Below, piece after piece: positions 5,672 to 12,648 of a stretch of 14,318 bases of DNA. The DNA comes from Hymenobacter sp. GTDB taxonomy: Bacteria > Bacteroidota > Bacteroidia > Cytophagales > Hymenobacteraceae. Location of the stretch: contig JANYFQ010000467.1 in NCBI GenBank assembly GCA_025362615.1, positions 1-14,318 of the forward strand, read 5' to 3'. The stretch's first letter is position 1. Each line of letters opens with the position of its first letter. Under the pieces are notes generated by a model. That model was not told where the DNA came from, did not search any database, and saw only the letters and a program-made list of their open reading frames with translations. Made by a program: the position numbers and the translations under genes.

Positions 5672-6306
5672 AACGTGGTAGCTTCCGGTAATTTTCTCAA
5701 TTCCTGCGCGGCCCGGGCACCACGGTAAAGCAGGACGCTAATGAAGATGCGCAGGAAAATGCCGCCTACGCCGCCCTTGCCGCCGGCTTGCGCCAGGGCC
5801 ACGAGCGAAAACACCCACTCGGCCACGTAAAGCCCCAAAGCCAGGTAAAACGCCAGGGCCGACCGGCGCGAGTAGCCCCACCAGCCCAGGCCCAGAAAAA
5901 TAAGGCCCTCGACGACGCTCGACCAGCCGATGCCCAAATCGCGCAGCACGGTGTAGCTCATCAACTCGGCCACTGCGCCCGCCACGATGCTGATGAGGCC
6001 CACGAAAAGCAAGGCGTACCAGGCTTTTTTGATGCGTTCGAGCGGGTGGGTGGCGCTGCCGGCCAGGGGTTTCTCTTCGAGCAGCACCTCCAAGTCCTGG
6101 GTGCCGAGGCCGGATTTTACGCTAATGGAGAGCGGCCGACCGTCGGGCAGCACGTAATGCAGGCCGCCCTTATTGACCGTGCCCTCGGCGATGGGCGTGA
6201 GCGGAATGCCTTGATAATTAGCGGTAAAATTGCGAAAAAACATTCCCCATTCGAGGTGCAGAGGCTGGGTTTTGGCTTCGTCGAGGTAGAGGGTTTTGCT
6301 GGGCAT
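5668..6306 (-). CDS. Conserved-type membrane protein with four predicted membrane segments
   Basis: No named family was recognised. From ATG 6306 the product is 212 residues. The first 90 are soluble and beta-rich (MPSKTLYLDEAKTQPLHLEW, then KGGLHYVLPDGRPLSISVKSG). Four hydrophobic segments follow: AWYALLFVGLISIVAGAVAE, the stretch around VVEGLIFLGLGWWGY, SALAFYLALGLYVAEWVFSL and a last one around GIFLRIFISVLLYRG. The C-terminus is cytoplasm-like and charged. Starts at 6333 and 6414 are possible, but 6306 gives a clean N-terminus and leaves the upstream spacer free for the divergent sigma-factor promoter at 6368-6375. Its TAG shares four bases with the TAA of the converging nuclease-like gene. 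Membrane location is clear; function is unknown. Confidence 0.75.
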   Translation of the reverse strand: MPSKTLYLDEAKTQPLHLEWGMFFRNFTANYQGIPLTPIAEGTVNKGGLHYVLPDGRPLSISVKSGLGTQDLEVLLEEKPLAGSATHPLERIKKAWYALLFVGLISIVAGAVAELMSYTVLRDLGIGWSSVVEGLIFLGLGWWGYSRRSALAFYLALGLYVAEWVFSLVALAQAGGKGGVGGIFLRIFISVLLYRGARAAQELRKLPEATTF

Positions 6307-6367
6307 GAGGGGCGAAAAGTGTAGCCCCAACATACGGGAAACCGGCCCGAAACGTCGCGCCGGGCCG

Positions 6368-6375
6368 CAACTTTG
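6368..6375 (+). promoter_or_regulatory. -7 box upstream of the ECF sigma gene (CAACTTTG)
   Basis: CAACTTTG matches TAnnTTTG at seven of eight positions, identical to the bcp box at 328-335, and would give a leader of about 55 bases before TTG 6438. It lies in the spacer shared with the divergent membrane-protein gene. Confidence 0.45.
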
Positions 6376-6437
6376 CGGCGGCTCGTTAAACCCAACGGCG
6401 CGGGTGGCTTCCAAGCAGCCCTTCGCCGCCCCATCGT

Positions 6438-6980
6438 TTGGAAGACCACGAAATCCTTGCTAAGTTTCTTGACCCGGCCAGCCGCAACCTGGCCTTCAAC
6501 CAACTCGTGCGTAAGTACCAAAGCAAGGTTTATTGGCACGTCCGCAAGATGGTGGTGGACCACGACGATGCCGACGACCTCACCCAGGACGTGTTTATCA
6601 AGGTGTGGAAGCACCTCGAAAATTTCCGGCAGGATGCCCAGTTATTCACCTGGATTTACCGCATCGCCACCAACGAATGCCTGAGTTTTTTGGGCAGTAA
6701 GCGCCGTAAATTCCTGCTGCCGCTGACGGACGTGGGGGCCGAACTGGCCAGTAAAATAGAGGCGGACACCGACCTGGCGGGCGACGAAATTGAATTGAAA
6801 TTGCAAAAAGCAATTTTGCAATTGCCTGATAAACAGCGACTTGTGTTTAACCTGCGCTACTACGACGAAATGCCCTACGAGCAAATGGCGGAAGTAACCG
6901 GCACTAGCGTCGGGGCCTTAAAAGCCAGCTACCACCACGCCGTTAAAAAGGTAGAATCTTACGTGACCCGGGCCACGTAG
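6438..6980 (+). CDS. ECF-type RNA polymerase sigma factor (RpoE-like)
   Basis: Extracytoplasmic-function sigma factor of 180 residues, directing RNA polymerase to a stress or envelope regulon. Region 2 covers about 18-90: NQLVRKYQSKVYWHVRKMV, then DDADDLTQDVFIKVWKHL and FTWIYRIATNECLSFL, with the DD.TQDVF core that binds the polymerase clamp. An acidic linker follows. Region 4 spans about 125-177: LPDKQRLVFNLRYYDEMPY, then TGTSVGALKASYHHAVKKVE, the DNA-binding helix-turn-helix. The start is a TTG at 6438 (MEDHEILAKF); the next in-frame ATG is residue 38, inside region 2, so it cannot be the start. Two genes follow on the same strand, a single-pass membrane protein and an exported Spy-like protein, which fits an autoregulated sigma/anti-sigma operon. 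Confidence 0.93.
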   Translation: MEDHEILAKFLDPASRNLAFNQLVRKYQSKVYWHVRKMVVDHDDADDLTQDVFIKVWKHLENFRQDAQLFTWIYRIATNECLSFLGSKRRKFLLPLTDVGAELASKIEADTDLAGDEIELKLQKAILQLPDKQRLVFNLRYYDEMPYEQMAEVTGTSVGALKASYHHAVKKVESYVTRAT

Positions 6981-7049
6981 CGCACGGCCCAGGCAACAAA
7001 TAGTTGGCGCTGCCCTTAAACGCGGCCCCCGGTTTTTCCTCCAAACGCC

Positions 7050-7511
7050 ATGAATACGCCTTTCCGCCTCGACCAGCACCCGCGCCGGCCCCAGCCGCTG
7101 ACGGCCCCGCCGGCGGGGTATTTCGACAAATTGCCCACCCGCGTCATGGACCGCCTGCCCCGCACAGCGGCCGAGCCAACCGGGGCGGCATTTGGCTGGC
7201 AGTGGTGGCAGAACTTGTCGGGAGCCTTTCGCACTTCAATGGCAGCTTCGGTCTTGATAATCAGTTTTGTAGCGGCCTTTTGGCTCTTGGGCCGCCCCGC
7301 TGCCCCAGCCGCCACGGCCAGCCTCGACAGCGTACCCGAGCAGGAGTTGGTCGGCTACCTGCTCAACAGCGGCGCGGCCGTTGAAGCGAGCGATTTAGCC
7401 GTATTAACTGCTGCCCACCCGGCCCTGACGCAAGGTTTTATGCGCCCCTCGGCGGCCGAAATTGACGCAGCGCTCGATGCGCAACCGCTAGAAGAGCTAC
7501 AGTATTTCTAA
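7050..7511 (+). CDS. Single-pass membrane protein, candidate anti-sigma factor
   Basis: A 153-residue protein with a Pro/Arg-rich cytoplasmic N-terminus (1-60), one membrane segment at about 62-80 (SMAASVLIISFVAAFWLLG) and a periplasmic tail of about 70 residues. The motif PPAGYFDKLPTRVMDRL (residues 20-36) is typical of small proteins encoded right after ECF sigma genes in Bacteroidota. No zinc-binding HxxxCxxC anti-sigma motif is present. The gene starts 69 bases after the sigma gene and is followed 48 bases later by the Spy-like gene, so the three are probably co-transcribed. A role in holding the sigma factor at the membrane is inferred from position and topology. Sure as a gene, moderate on function. 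Confidence 0.75.
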   Translation: MNTPFRLDQHPRRPQPLTAPPAGYFDKLPTRVMDRLPRTAAEPTGAAFGWQWWQNLSGAFRTSMAASVLIISFVAAFWLLGRPAAPAATASLDSVPEQELVGYLLNSGAAVEASDLAVLTAAHPALTQGFMRPSAAEIDAALDAQPLEELQYF

Positions 7512-7559
7512 TTTTTTCCTTGCGTTTTCGTCTTTCACTTTTTGTTTTTCAATCCCACA

Positions 7560-8075
7560 ATGTCAACGCTATTTAACAAATACTTTCGGCGCTTGCCTAC
7601 TTGGCAAACGCTCCTAATTGGGGCTGGTTTAGTGTTAGCCAGTTCCTCGGTCCATGCTCAGGCGCAAGGTGAACGTGGTGGGTTCGGGGGCCGCAAGGCC
7701 GAACGTCTCGGCCAGCTCGAAAACGCCAAAATTGCTTTCATTTCCTCCCGCGTGTCGCTCACGCAGGAGCAAGCGCAGCGCTTCTGGCCCCTCTACAACG
7801 AATTTTCGGCCAAGCGCCGCGAGCTTAACCGCAACGGCCGCTTGCTCCGCCGCGACATCACCGGCGCGGAAACCGACCAGCAAATCCGCGACAATATGCA
7901 GCAGTCTTTCGCGGCCCGCCAGCAGGAATTAAACCTCGAAAAAGATTATTTCGAGAAATTTCAGAAAGTCATCACCCTACGCCAAGTGGCGCAGCTACTC
8001 AATGCCGAGCGCGATTTCACGAAGGAAGTCATCAAGCGCGTAGCTGGCCGGACCGCAGGAATGACCACAGATTAA
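7560..8075 (+). CDS. Exported Spy/CpxP-like helical protein
   Basis: A 171-residue secreted protein. Residues 1-33 are a signal peptide (Lys/Arg-rich start, hydrophobic 17-28, cleavage likely at SVHA-33). After a Gly-rich linker (GERGGFGGRKAERL) comes a charged helical body of about 115 residues: ISSRVSLTQEQAQRFWPLYNEF, SAKRRELNRNGRLLRRDI, QQSFAARQQELNLEKDYFEKF and a final helix ending RDFTKEVIKRVAGR. The LTxEQAxxFWPLYNE motif and the all-alpha, Arg/Lys/Glu/Gln-rich make-up recall periplasmic Spy/CpxP-like proteins with LTxxQ motifs; no catalytic motif is visible. ATG 7560 is chosen over TTG 7542. It is the third gene of the sigma cassette, as expected for an envelope-stress output (inference). 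Its last four codons and stop lie inside the inverted repeat at 8063-8113. Confidence 0.8.
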   Translation: MSTLFNKYFRRLPTWQTLLIGAGLVLASSSVHAQAQGERGGFGGRKAERLGQLENAKIAFISSRVSLTQEQAQRFWPLYNEFSAKRRELNRNGRLLRRDITGAETDQQIRDNMQQSFAARQQELNLEKDYFEKFQKVITLRQVAQLLNAERDFTKEVIKRVAGRTAGMTTD

Positions 8076-8158
8076 ACTGATTTTAACGGATTGAACGGAT
8101 TTCTGGGGTGCCGCGCTCAGGTTAGTGGTAGCTTTAGGCCGGAATCAGACGCAAAAAG

Positions 8159-8181
8159 AGTCGCCGTTGGTGGCTTTTTTT
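8159..8181 (+). terminator. Intrinsic terminator, probably bidirectional, after the sigma cassette
   Basis: AGTCGCC (8159-8165), loop GTT, GGTGGCT (8169-8175) form a 7-bp stem with two G-U pairs, followed by T to 8181. On the other side is an A-run (8153-8157) preceded by AGACGC, which pairs with GCGTCT beyond the T run, extending the stem to 8146-8188. It would end transcription of the sigma operon and, on the minus strand, anything entering from the right. Confidence 0.65.
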
Positions 8182-8219
8182 GCGTCTGGTTGTTTCAAGA
8201 CTCGACTACCGCCGCCCGG

Positions 8220-8327
8220 AAACACACCGTAAATGCACAAGAAACAGCACCTCAAAAACACGCCGTAATTGTGCAATATGCGGCCGCCCGAAAACACGCC
8301 GTAATTGCATGAGAAACGGCGCCCCAA
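8220..8327. repeat. Three tandem 36-bp repeats
   Basis: Units start at 8220, 8256 and 8292, exactly 36 bases apart. Each begins AAACAC(A/G)CCGTAA(A/T)TG and becomes less alike toward its end (units 1 and 3 share AGAAAC.GC.CC; unit 2 ends GGCCGCCCGA, also seen just before unit 1). Because 36 is a multiple of three, frames stay open on both strands, giving a 12-residue repeat (KHAVI and, on the minus strand, NYGVF). Confidence 0.85.
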
Positions 8328-8361
8328 AAATCCGTTCAATCCGTTAAAATCTGTTCAATCT

Positions 8362-9558
8362 GTGGTCCTCACCCCTCGCCAGCTTTTTCTTCGTCACCAG
8401 GCCCAAACCTCCGATTTTCCACTCCTTCTTGAAATCGAGCGGGCCGAAGGTGTATTTATGTACACCCCCGAAGGCCGCGCCGTGCTCGACCTCATTGCGG
8501 GGATTGGCGTGAGCAATGTGGGGCACCGGCACCCGCAGGTGCTGGCCGCCATTCGCGAACAGCTCGATAAGTATCTGCATCTCATGGTGTACGGCGAGTT
8601 GGTGCAGGCCGTGCCCGCCCGGCTGGCCCAGGCAATTTGCCAGACATTGCCGCCGCAACTCGACAGCGTTTTCTTCACCAACTCCGGCACCGAGGCCATC
8701 GAAGGAGCTTTGAAACTGGCCAAGCGCCACACCGGCCGCCGCGAATTGGTTTCGTTTCTTGATGCCTATCACGGCTCTACTCACGGCGCACTGTCAATCA
8801 CTGGTTCTGAGAGTTTTAAAAACAGCTACCGCCCGCTGCTGCCCGACGTGCGCCACCTGCGCCGGGGCGAGTACGCCGACTTGGCCCACATCACCGAGCG
8901 CACGGCCGCCGTGGTCATCGAAACTGTGGCCGGCGAGGCGGGGGTGCGCGTGGTTAAAGTAGCTTACCTGCAAGCACTTCGTGCCCGCTGTACCGAAGTG
9001 GGCGCGTTGCTGATTCTCGACGAAATTCAGTGCGGCTACGGGCGCACCGGCACCCTCTGGGCCTTCGAGCAATACGCCATCGAACCCGACATCCTGGTCT
9101 GCGCCAAGGGTATGGGCGGCGGAATGCCCATCGGGGCCTTCATCGCGCCGCAGGCCATCATGGACGGTTTCAAAACCAACCCCATTCTGGGGCATTGCAC
9201 TACCTTCGGCGGCCACCCGGTGAGCTGCGCGGCCGCCCTGGCTACATTGCAAGTTATTCAGAATGAACGGTTAGCGCAGGGCGTAATGGCGAAGGCCGGG
9301 CGGTTTCGGGCAGGGTTGCGGCATCCGGCTATTCGCGAAATTCGCAGTTTTGGGCTGTTGATGGCGGTCGAGTTTGAGTCGTTTGCAGTGCTGAAACCCA
9401 TCATCGACTACGCCCTCGAACACGAAAGCATCCTGACCGATTGGTTTTTATTTTGCGACAATTCGCTACGGATTGCGCCTCCCCTCACCATCGCCAACGA
9501 AGAAATTGACGCGGCCTGCGCCGGCCTTTTGCGGGCCATCACGGCCGTAGTCGGGTAG
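8362..9558 (+). CDS. Class III (ornithine/acetylornithine-type) PLP aminotransferase
   Basis: Fold-type I pyridoxal-phosphate aminotransferase of class III, transferring an amino group from an omega-amino or diamino acid to 2-oxoglutarate. From GTG 8362 it has 398 residues. Motifs in order are LDLIAGIGVSNVGHRHP, FFTNSGTEAIEGALKLAK (phosphate-binding Ser-Gly-Thr), DAYHGSTHGALS, ILDEIQCGYGRTG with Asp220 contacting the PLP ring and Gln223, and CAKGMGGGMPIGA with Lys249 forming the Schiff base. The C-terminal domain has the EFESF and RIAPPLTI segments. It fits ornithine or acetylornithine aminotransferases, but similar enzymes use lysine or 4-aminobutyrate, so no symbol is given. The start is uncertain: no ATG precedes LTPRQLFLRHQAQ, and GTG 8362 lies in the right arm of the inverted repeat. 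Frames extending upstream to 8305 cross the repeat and are not family-like. Confidence 0.9.
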   Translation: MVLTPRQLFLRHQAQTSDFPLLLEIERAEGVFMYTPEGRAVLDLIAGIGVSNVGHRHPQVLAAIREQLDKYLHLMVYGELVQAVPARLAQAICQTLPPQLDSVFFTNSGTEAIEGALKLAKRHTGRRELVSFLDAYHGSTHGALSITGSESFKNSYRPLLPDVRHLRRGEYADLAHITERTAAVVIETVAGEAGVRVVKVAYLQALRARCTEVGALLILDEIQCGYGRTGTLWAFEQYAIEPDILVCAKGMGGGMPIGAFIAPQAIMDGFKTNPILGHCTTFGGHPVSCAAALATLQVIQNERLAQGVMAKAGRFRAGLRHPAIREIRSFGLLMAVEFESFAVLKPIIDYALEHESILTDWFLFCDNSLRIAPPLTIANEEIDAACAGLLRAITAVVG

Positions 9559-9578
9559 GGACGGAGGCCGAAAGGACG

Positions 9579-9586
9579 TACCTTTG
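9579..9586 (+). promoter_or_regulatory. -7 box of the hpt promoter (TACCTTTG)
   Basis: A perfect TAnnTTTG match 34 bases before ATG 9620. It predicts transcription from about 9593 and therefore rules out the upstream TTG at 9584 as the gene start. Confidence 0.6.
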
Positions 9587-9619
9587 CCGCGCCCCTCACT
9601 GCTTTTTGCCACGCTCCCA

Positions 9620-10159
9620 ATGGGTTCTGCCCACATTACGCTTCACGACAAAAAATTTCGCCTGTACCTGCCGGCCAACGAGTTGGTAGGGGTCGTGGAG
9701 GAGTTGGCGGCTCGTCTCAACCGCGATTACACCGACCGGAAACCGCTGTTTGTAGTGGTGCTGACGGGCGCGTTCATGTTCGCGTCTGACCTGCTCAAAC
9801 GCATTACCGTGCCCTGCGAAATTGTGTTTATTCGCGTGGCCTCGTACCACGGCACCGGCAGTACGGGCGTGGTGCAGGAAATTATGGGGCTGCGCGAAGA
9901 AGTGGCTGGCCGCCATCTTATTGTAGTCGAAGACATTGTGGATACCGGCACCACCATGCACCACCTGCTGCCCACGCTGCGGGCCAAAGGTCCGGCCTCG
10001 GTGGAGGTGGCGACGCTGTTTTTCAAGCCCGACTGCCTGCGCCACGAACTGACACTGGCTTACGTGGCCAAACAGATTCCCAACGACTTTGTGGTGGGCT
10101 ATGGGCTTGACTATGACGGCCTGGGCCGCAACCTGCCCGACGTGTACGTAGCCGTGTAG
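9620..10159 (+). CDS. hpt: Hypoxanthine phosphoribosyltransferase
   Basis: Type I phosphoribosyltransferase of purine salvage, making IMP (and probably GMP) from hypoxanthine or guanine and PRPP in the cytoplasm. Residues 96-111 hold the PRPP loop LIVVEDIVDTGTT, with the acidic pair Glu104-Asp105 and Asp108-Thr109-Gly110. Upstream are the LTGAFMFASDLLKRI strand-helix and the flexible-loop segment RVASYHGTGSTG. Downstream come TLFFKPD and FVVGYGLDYDGLGRNLPDVYV, the base-binding and closing segment of HPRTs. The length, 179 residues, is normal. ATG 9620 is supported by the TACCTTTG box at 9579-9586. The adenylate kinase gene follows 75 bases later, so the two purine genes may be co-expressed; TAACTTGC near 10183 is a weak possible separate promoter for it. 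Confidence 0.95.
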   Translation: MGSAHITLHDKKFRLYLPANELVGVVEELAARLNRDYTDRKPLFVVVLTGAFMFASDLLKRITVPCEIVFIRVASYHGTGSTGVVQEIMGLREEVAGRHLIVVEDIVDTGTTMHHLLPTLRAKGPASVEVATLFFKPDCLRHELTLAYVAKQIPNDFVVGYGLDYDGLGRNLPDVYVAV

Positions 10160-10234
10160 CACTCATTTGGTAACTTCTACTTAACTTGCCGGGGCCCATC
10201 GCGGCTCCTGTTTGCTCATCACCGTTTTTTGTTC

Positions 10235-10810
10235 ATGCTCAACATTGTCCTCTTTGGCCCGCCGGGTGCTGGCAAAGGCACTCAAAGCCAGAAGCTCATC
10301 ACGCACTACAACCTCGTCCATCTGAGTACCGGCGACTTACTGCGGGCGCAAATCGCGCAGGGCACCGAGCTGGGCCTCACCGCCAAAAAGCTAATGGACG
10401 AGGGCTTGCTGGTGCCCGATTCGGTCGTTATCGGCATGATTGACAGCGCGCTGAGCACTAATCCCACCGCGTCAGGCTTTATCTTCGATGGCTTTCCGCG
10501 CACCGTGGCCCAGGCCCAAAGCCTTGATGACCTGTTGGCCCGGCACGAAGCCACCATCGGCTGCATGATTGCCCTCGAAGTAGTGGAGGAAGAGTTGGTG
10601 GCACGCTTGCTGGAGCGCGGCAAAACCAGCAACCGCCCGGACGACCAGAACGAGGAAAAAATCCGCCGTCGCGTCCACGTTTACAACACCGAAACGGCCC
10701 AGGTAGCGAGCTATTATGCGGCGCAAAATAAATTTCATTCGCTCAATGGAATTGGTGAAATTGACGAGATTTTTGAGCAAATCACCCAATTAATTGATAA
10801 GGCCTGCTGA
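10235..10810 (+). CDS. adk: Adenylate kinase, short-LID type
   Basis: Catalyses ATP + AMP = 2 ADP, balancing adenine nucleotides. The 191-residue protein starts MLNIVLFGPPGAGKGTQSQK with the P-loop GPPGAGKGT at 8-16. It continues with HLSTGDLLRAQI (AMP binding), IFDGFPRTVAQAQSL and LLERGKTSNRPDD (short LID), then EEKIRRRVHVYNTET. The long zinc-finger-like LID of about 27 residues found in E. coli Adk is absent, as expected for the short form common in Bacteroidota. ATG 10235 is preferred over TTG 10229 because it starts directly with the beta-1 strand. No Shine-Dalgarno is visible. A repeat-bearing spacer of 214 bases follows before obg. Confidence 0.96.
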   Translation: MLNIVLFGPPGAGKGTQSQKLITHYNLVHLSTGDLLRAQIAQGTELGLTAKKLMDEGLLVPDSVVIGMIDSALSTNPTASGFIFDGFPRTVAQAQSLDDLLARHEATIGCMIALEVVEEELVARLLERGKTSNRPDDQNEEKIRRRVHVYNTETAQVASYYAAQNKFHSLNGIGEIDEIFEQITQLIDKAC

Positions 10811-11024
10811 GGGTTGAGTTCAGCGTTAAAAGTTATGAGTTATGAGTTTCGGGCGCAAGCTCTAAATTCGTAACTCATTTTCTTTCAAAGACCTGTGATT
10901 GTAAAAGCGCTCGATACGTCAATTGTTTTCTTCTTTTCGTGTTGAAAAATAAACGCAAACCCGATTATCAACCCGAATCAAACGCCCAATTCGTAACTCG
11001 TAATTTATAATTTCTAATTAAAAA
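10811..11024. repeat. AT-rich spacer with repeated GTAACTC motifs between adk and obg
   Basis: No gene is visible. AATTCGTAACTC occurs at 10865-10876 and 10988-10999 and an inverse-like form (AGTTATGAGTTATGAGTT) at 10831-10848, so parts of the spacer could fold on themselves. The composition is far more AT-rich than the flanking genes. The obg promoter should lie here, but no good TAnnTTTG box was found. Confidence 0.5.
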
Positions 11025-12059
11025 ATGGCTTCCAATAACTTCATCGACTACGTTAAATTGATTTGCCGTTCGGGCAAGGGCGGGGCGGGCTCGCGGCATT
11101 ATTTCCGGGCCAAGGGCCTGCCCAACGGCGGCCCCGATGGCGGCGACGGTGGGCGCGGCGGCCACATCATCCTCGAAGGTAACTCGCAGCTCTGGACGCT
11201 GCTGCACTTGCAGTACCAGAAGCACGTATTTGCCAAGCCCGGCGAGGGCGGGGGCGAGAACATGAAAAGCGGGGCGCAAGGCGCTGATATTGTGCTGCAA
11301 GTACCGCTCGGCACCATTGCCCGCGAGGTAGAATCGGGCGAGCAGCGCCTCGAAATCACCGAGCACGGGCAGCGGCTCGTGCTCACGGCGGGCGGGCGCG
11401 GCGGCTGGGGCAACGACCACTTCAAGTCGGCCACCAACCAAGCCCCCGACTACGCCCAACCCGGCGAAGAAGGCATTGAGGAACAGATTGTACTGGAATT
11501 GAAGCTGCTGGCCGACGTGGGCCTGGTGGGCTTCCCGAACGCGGGTAAGAGCACGCTGCTGTCGGTGGTATCGGCGGCGCGGCCCAAAATTGCCGATTAC
11601 GCCTTCACTACCCTGGTACCCAACCTAGGCGTGGTGGCGTACCGTGATTACCAGTCGTTTGTGATGGCCGATATTCCGGGCATCATCGAAGGGGCCGCCG
11701 AAGGCAAGGGTCTGGGCACCCGTTTCCTGCGCCACATCGAGCGCAACTCCATGCTGCTCTTTATGATAAGCTGCGACTCGCCCGACATTGTGGCCGAGTA
11801 CCAGGTGCTGCTCGGCGAGCTGGAACAGTTTAACCCCGAGTTACTCGACAAAACGCGCCTGCTGGCCATCACCAAAGCCGATATGATGGACGAGGAACTG
11901 GAAAGGGAGATGAAAGCGTCGCTAAAAGAGGCGAATTTGCCGCCCACGGTTTTTATTTCAAGCGTGACGAATAAGAACGTGCAGCAACTGAAGGATATGA
12001 TTTGGAAGGCGTTGCATGCGCAAGCGCTACCTTCCGAGGAACGCCCAGCCGATGCTTAG
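11025..12059 (+). CDS. obgE: Obg-family GTPase (50S ribosome assembly)
   Basis: Essential GTPase that binds the large ribosomal subunit during assembly and links it to stress and cell-cycle control. It has 344 residues. Residues 1-160 are the glycine-rich Obg fold (RSGKGGAGSRHYFRAKG, NGGPDGGDGGRGGHIIL, AGGRGGWGNDHFKS). The GTPase domain has G1 GFPNAGKST at 169-177, an Obg-type switch ADYAFTTLVPNLG, G3 DIPGIIEGA from 216 and G4 TKAD at 283-286 in place of the textbook NKxD. G5 is ISSV. The protein ends soon after the G domain without a long C-terminal extension. ATG 11025 follows an A-run and gives the family start (MASNNFIDYVKLICRSGKGG). Very secure. Confidence 0.96.
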   Translation: MASNNFIDYVKLICRSGKGGAGSRHYFRAKGLPNGGPDGGDGGRGGHIILEGNSQLWTLLHLQYQKHVFAKPGEGGGENMKSGAQGADIVLQVPLGTIAREVESGEQRLEITEHGQRLVLTAGGRGGWGNDHFKSATNQAPDYAQPGEEGIEEQIVLELKLLADVGLVGFPNAGKSTLLSVVSAARPKIADYAFTTLVPNLGVVAYRDYQSFVMADIPGIIEGAAEGKGLGTRFLRHIERNSMLLFMISCDSPDIVAEYQVLLGELEQFNPELLDKTRLLAITKADMMDEELEREMKASLKEANLPPTVFISSVTNKNVQQLKDMIWKALHAQALPSEERPADA

Positions 12060-12141
12060 TCCGGCTGTCGGCGAGGCTACAAGCAAGACGGTTATATTTT
12101 TTAAGCTTGCTCTTGGTTCAGAAGTATTTGAGTTGCGGCTG

Positions 12142-12501
12142 TCATGGATTTGTGAAGTAGTTTGCAGAGACAACCACAGCAAGTGTAATGAAAACTACTG
12201 CATACCAAGAACGTATGTCTCGGAAAGTCACTAAGCAAAAAGCCGCCGCGAGCGGCAGATAGGTTGCGAGTGCCTGTTGTAGAGCGTCGGCAGCATACGA
12301 GTTAGAAGTAGCGTAGTTACTGCCTCCTTCACTCATCATGACTTCCGCCCCAAATTGGTAGCTTCTGATGTTTTGTTCATCAGCCAATACGCTGACCGAG
12401 AACCACTCCCATAAAAGCCCGAAAAACATAACTGTAAAAAACAGACTCGCCAGCAACAGGTAAGGGTTAGGCTCTGGCGGCGAAATGCGGGCGGGGTTCA
12501 T
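12142..12501 (-). CDS. Small membrane protein of unknown function
   Basis: No family recognised. From ATG 12501 the product has 119 residues (ATG 12531 would add ten, MCSKNSYFRP). Three hydrophobic segments are visible: YLLLASLFFTVMFFGLLWEW near the N-terminus, YLPLAAAFCLVTF in the middle, and SWYAVVFITLAVVVSANYF near the end. Between the first two is a polar loop of about 45 residues, SEGGSNYATSNSYAAD being typical. It runs opposite to the flanking obg and grpE genes. GC content is lower than in both neighbours, which could mean recent arrival. It is included because the hydrophobic pattern is protein-like and the antisense plus-strand frames are not; function cannot be given. Confidence 0.6.
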   Translation of the reverse strand: MNPARISPPEPNPYLLLASLFFTVMFFGLLWEWFSVSVLADEQNIRSYQFGAEVMMSEGGSNYATSNSYAADALQQALATYLPLAAAFCLVTFRDIRSWYAVVFITLAVVVSANYFTNP

Positions 12502-12648
12502 GGGACGAAAGTAACTGTTTTTTGAGCACATAAATCGCTGTTCCGTGCCAAACTGTCACCACCAATCCATTTGGCCCACTCCTTGCGCCCGCGCCCTTGC
12601 CCAACGGCAAATCCCGTGAAAAACCCTTTCCGACGAATATTCTCCACG

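Larger units (their letters stand above)
8063..8367. repeat. Gene-free block bounded by 51-nt inverted repeats
   Basis: Arms 8063-8113 and 8317-8367 are inverted repeats matching at 47 of 51 positions (differences at 8074, 8078, 8103, 8109). The arm core, ACAGATT, GATTTTAACGG and ATTGAACGGATTT, is AT-rich and unlike the flanking coding DNA. The left arm contains the last four codons and TAA of the Spy-like gene. The right arm ends in GTGGTC, which are the first two codons assigned to the aminotransferase. The 203-bp interior holds a terminator (8159-8181) and three 36-bp tandem repeats (8220-8327) but no credible gene. No mobility gene is present, so if it moves it would be in trans. Confidence 0.8.

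Noticed and set aside
5788..6324. A 178-residue frame antisense to the membrane protein
   Set aside because: The minus-strand frame shows four well-shaped membrane segments, whereas this one is His/Gln/Arg-rich with no domain.
8220..8327. The 36-bp units as a CRISPR array
   Set aside because: The units are contiguous with no unique spacers between identical repeats, the copies are diverged and no cas gene is present.
8091..8339. Small proteins of 73 (plus) and 64 (minus) residues in the repeat block
   Set aside because: Both stay open because the repeat length is a multiple of three; they begin inside the inverted arms and show no initiation signal. Kept only as a possibility in the findings.
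12016..12234. A 72-residue plus-strand frame overlapping the end of obg
   Set aside because: It starts inside obg in another frame and has no recognisable motif or initiation signal.
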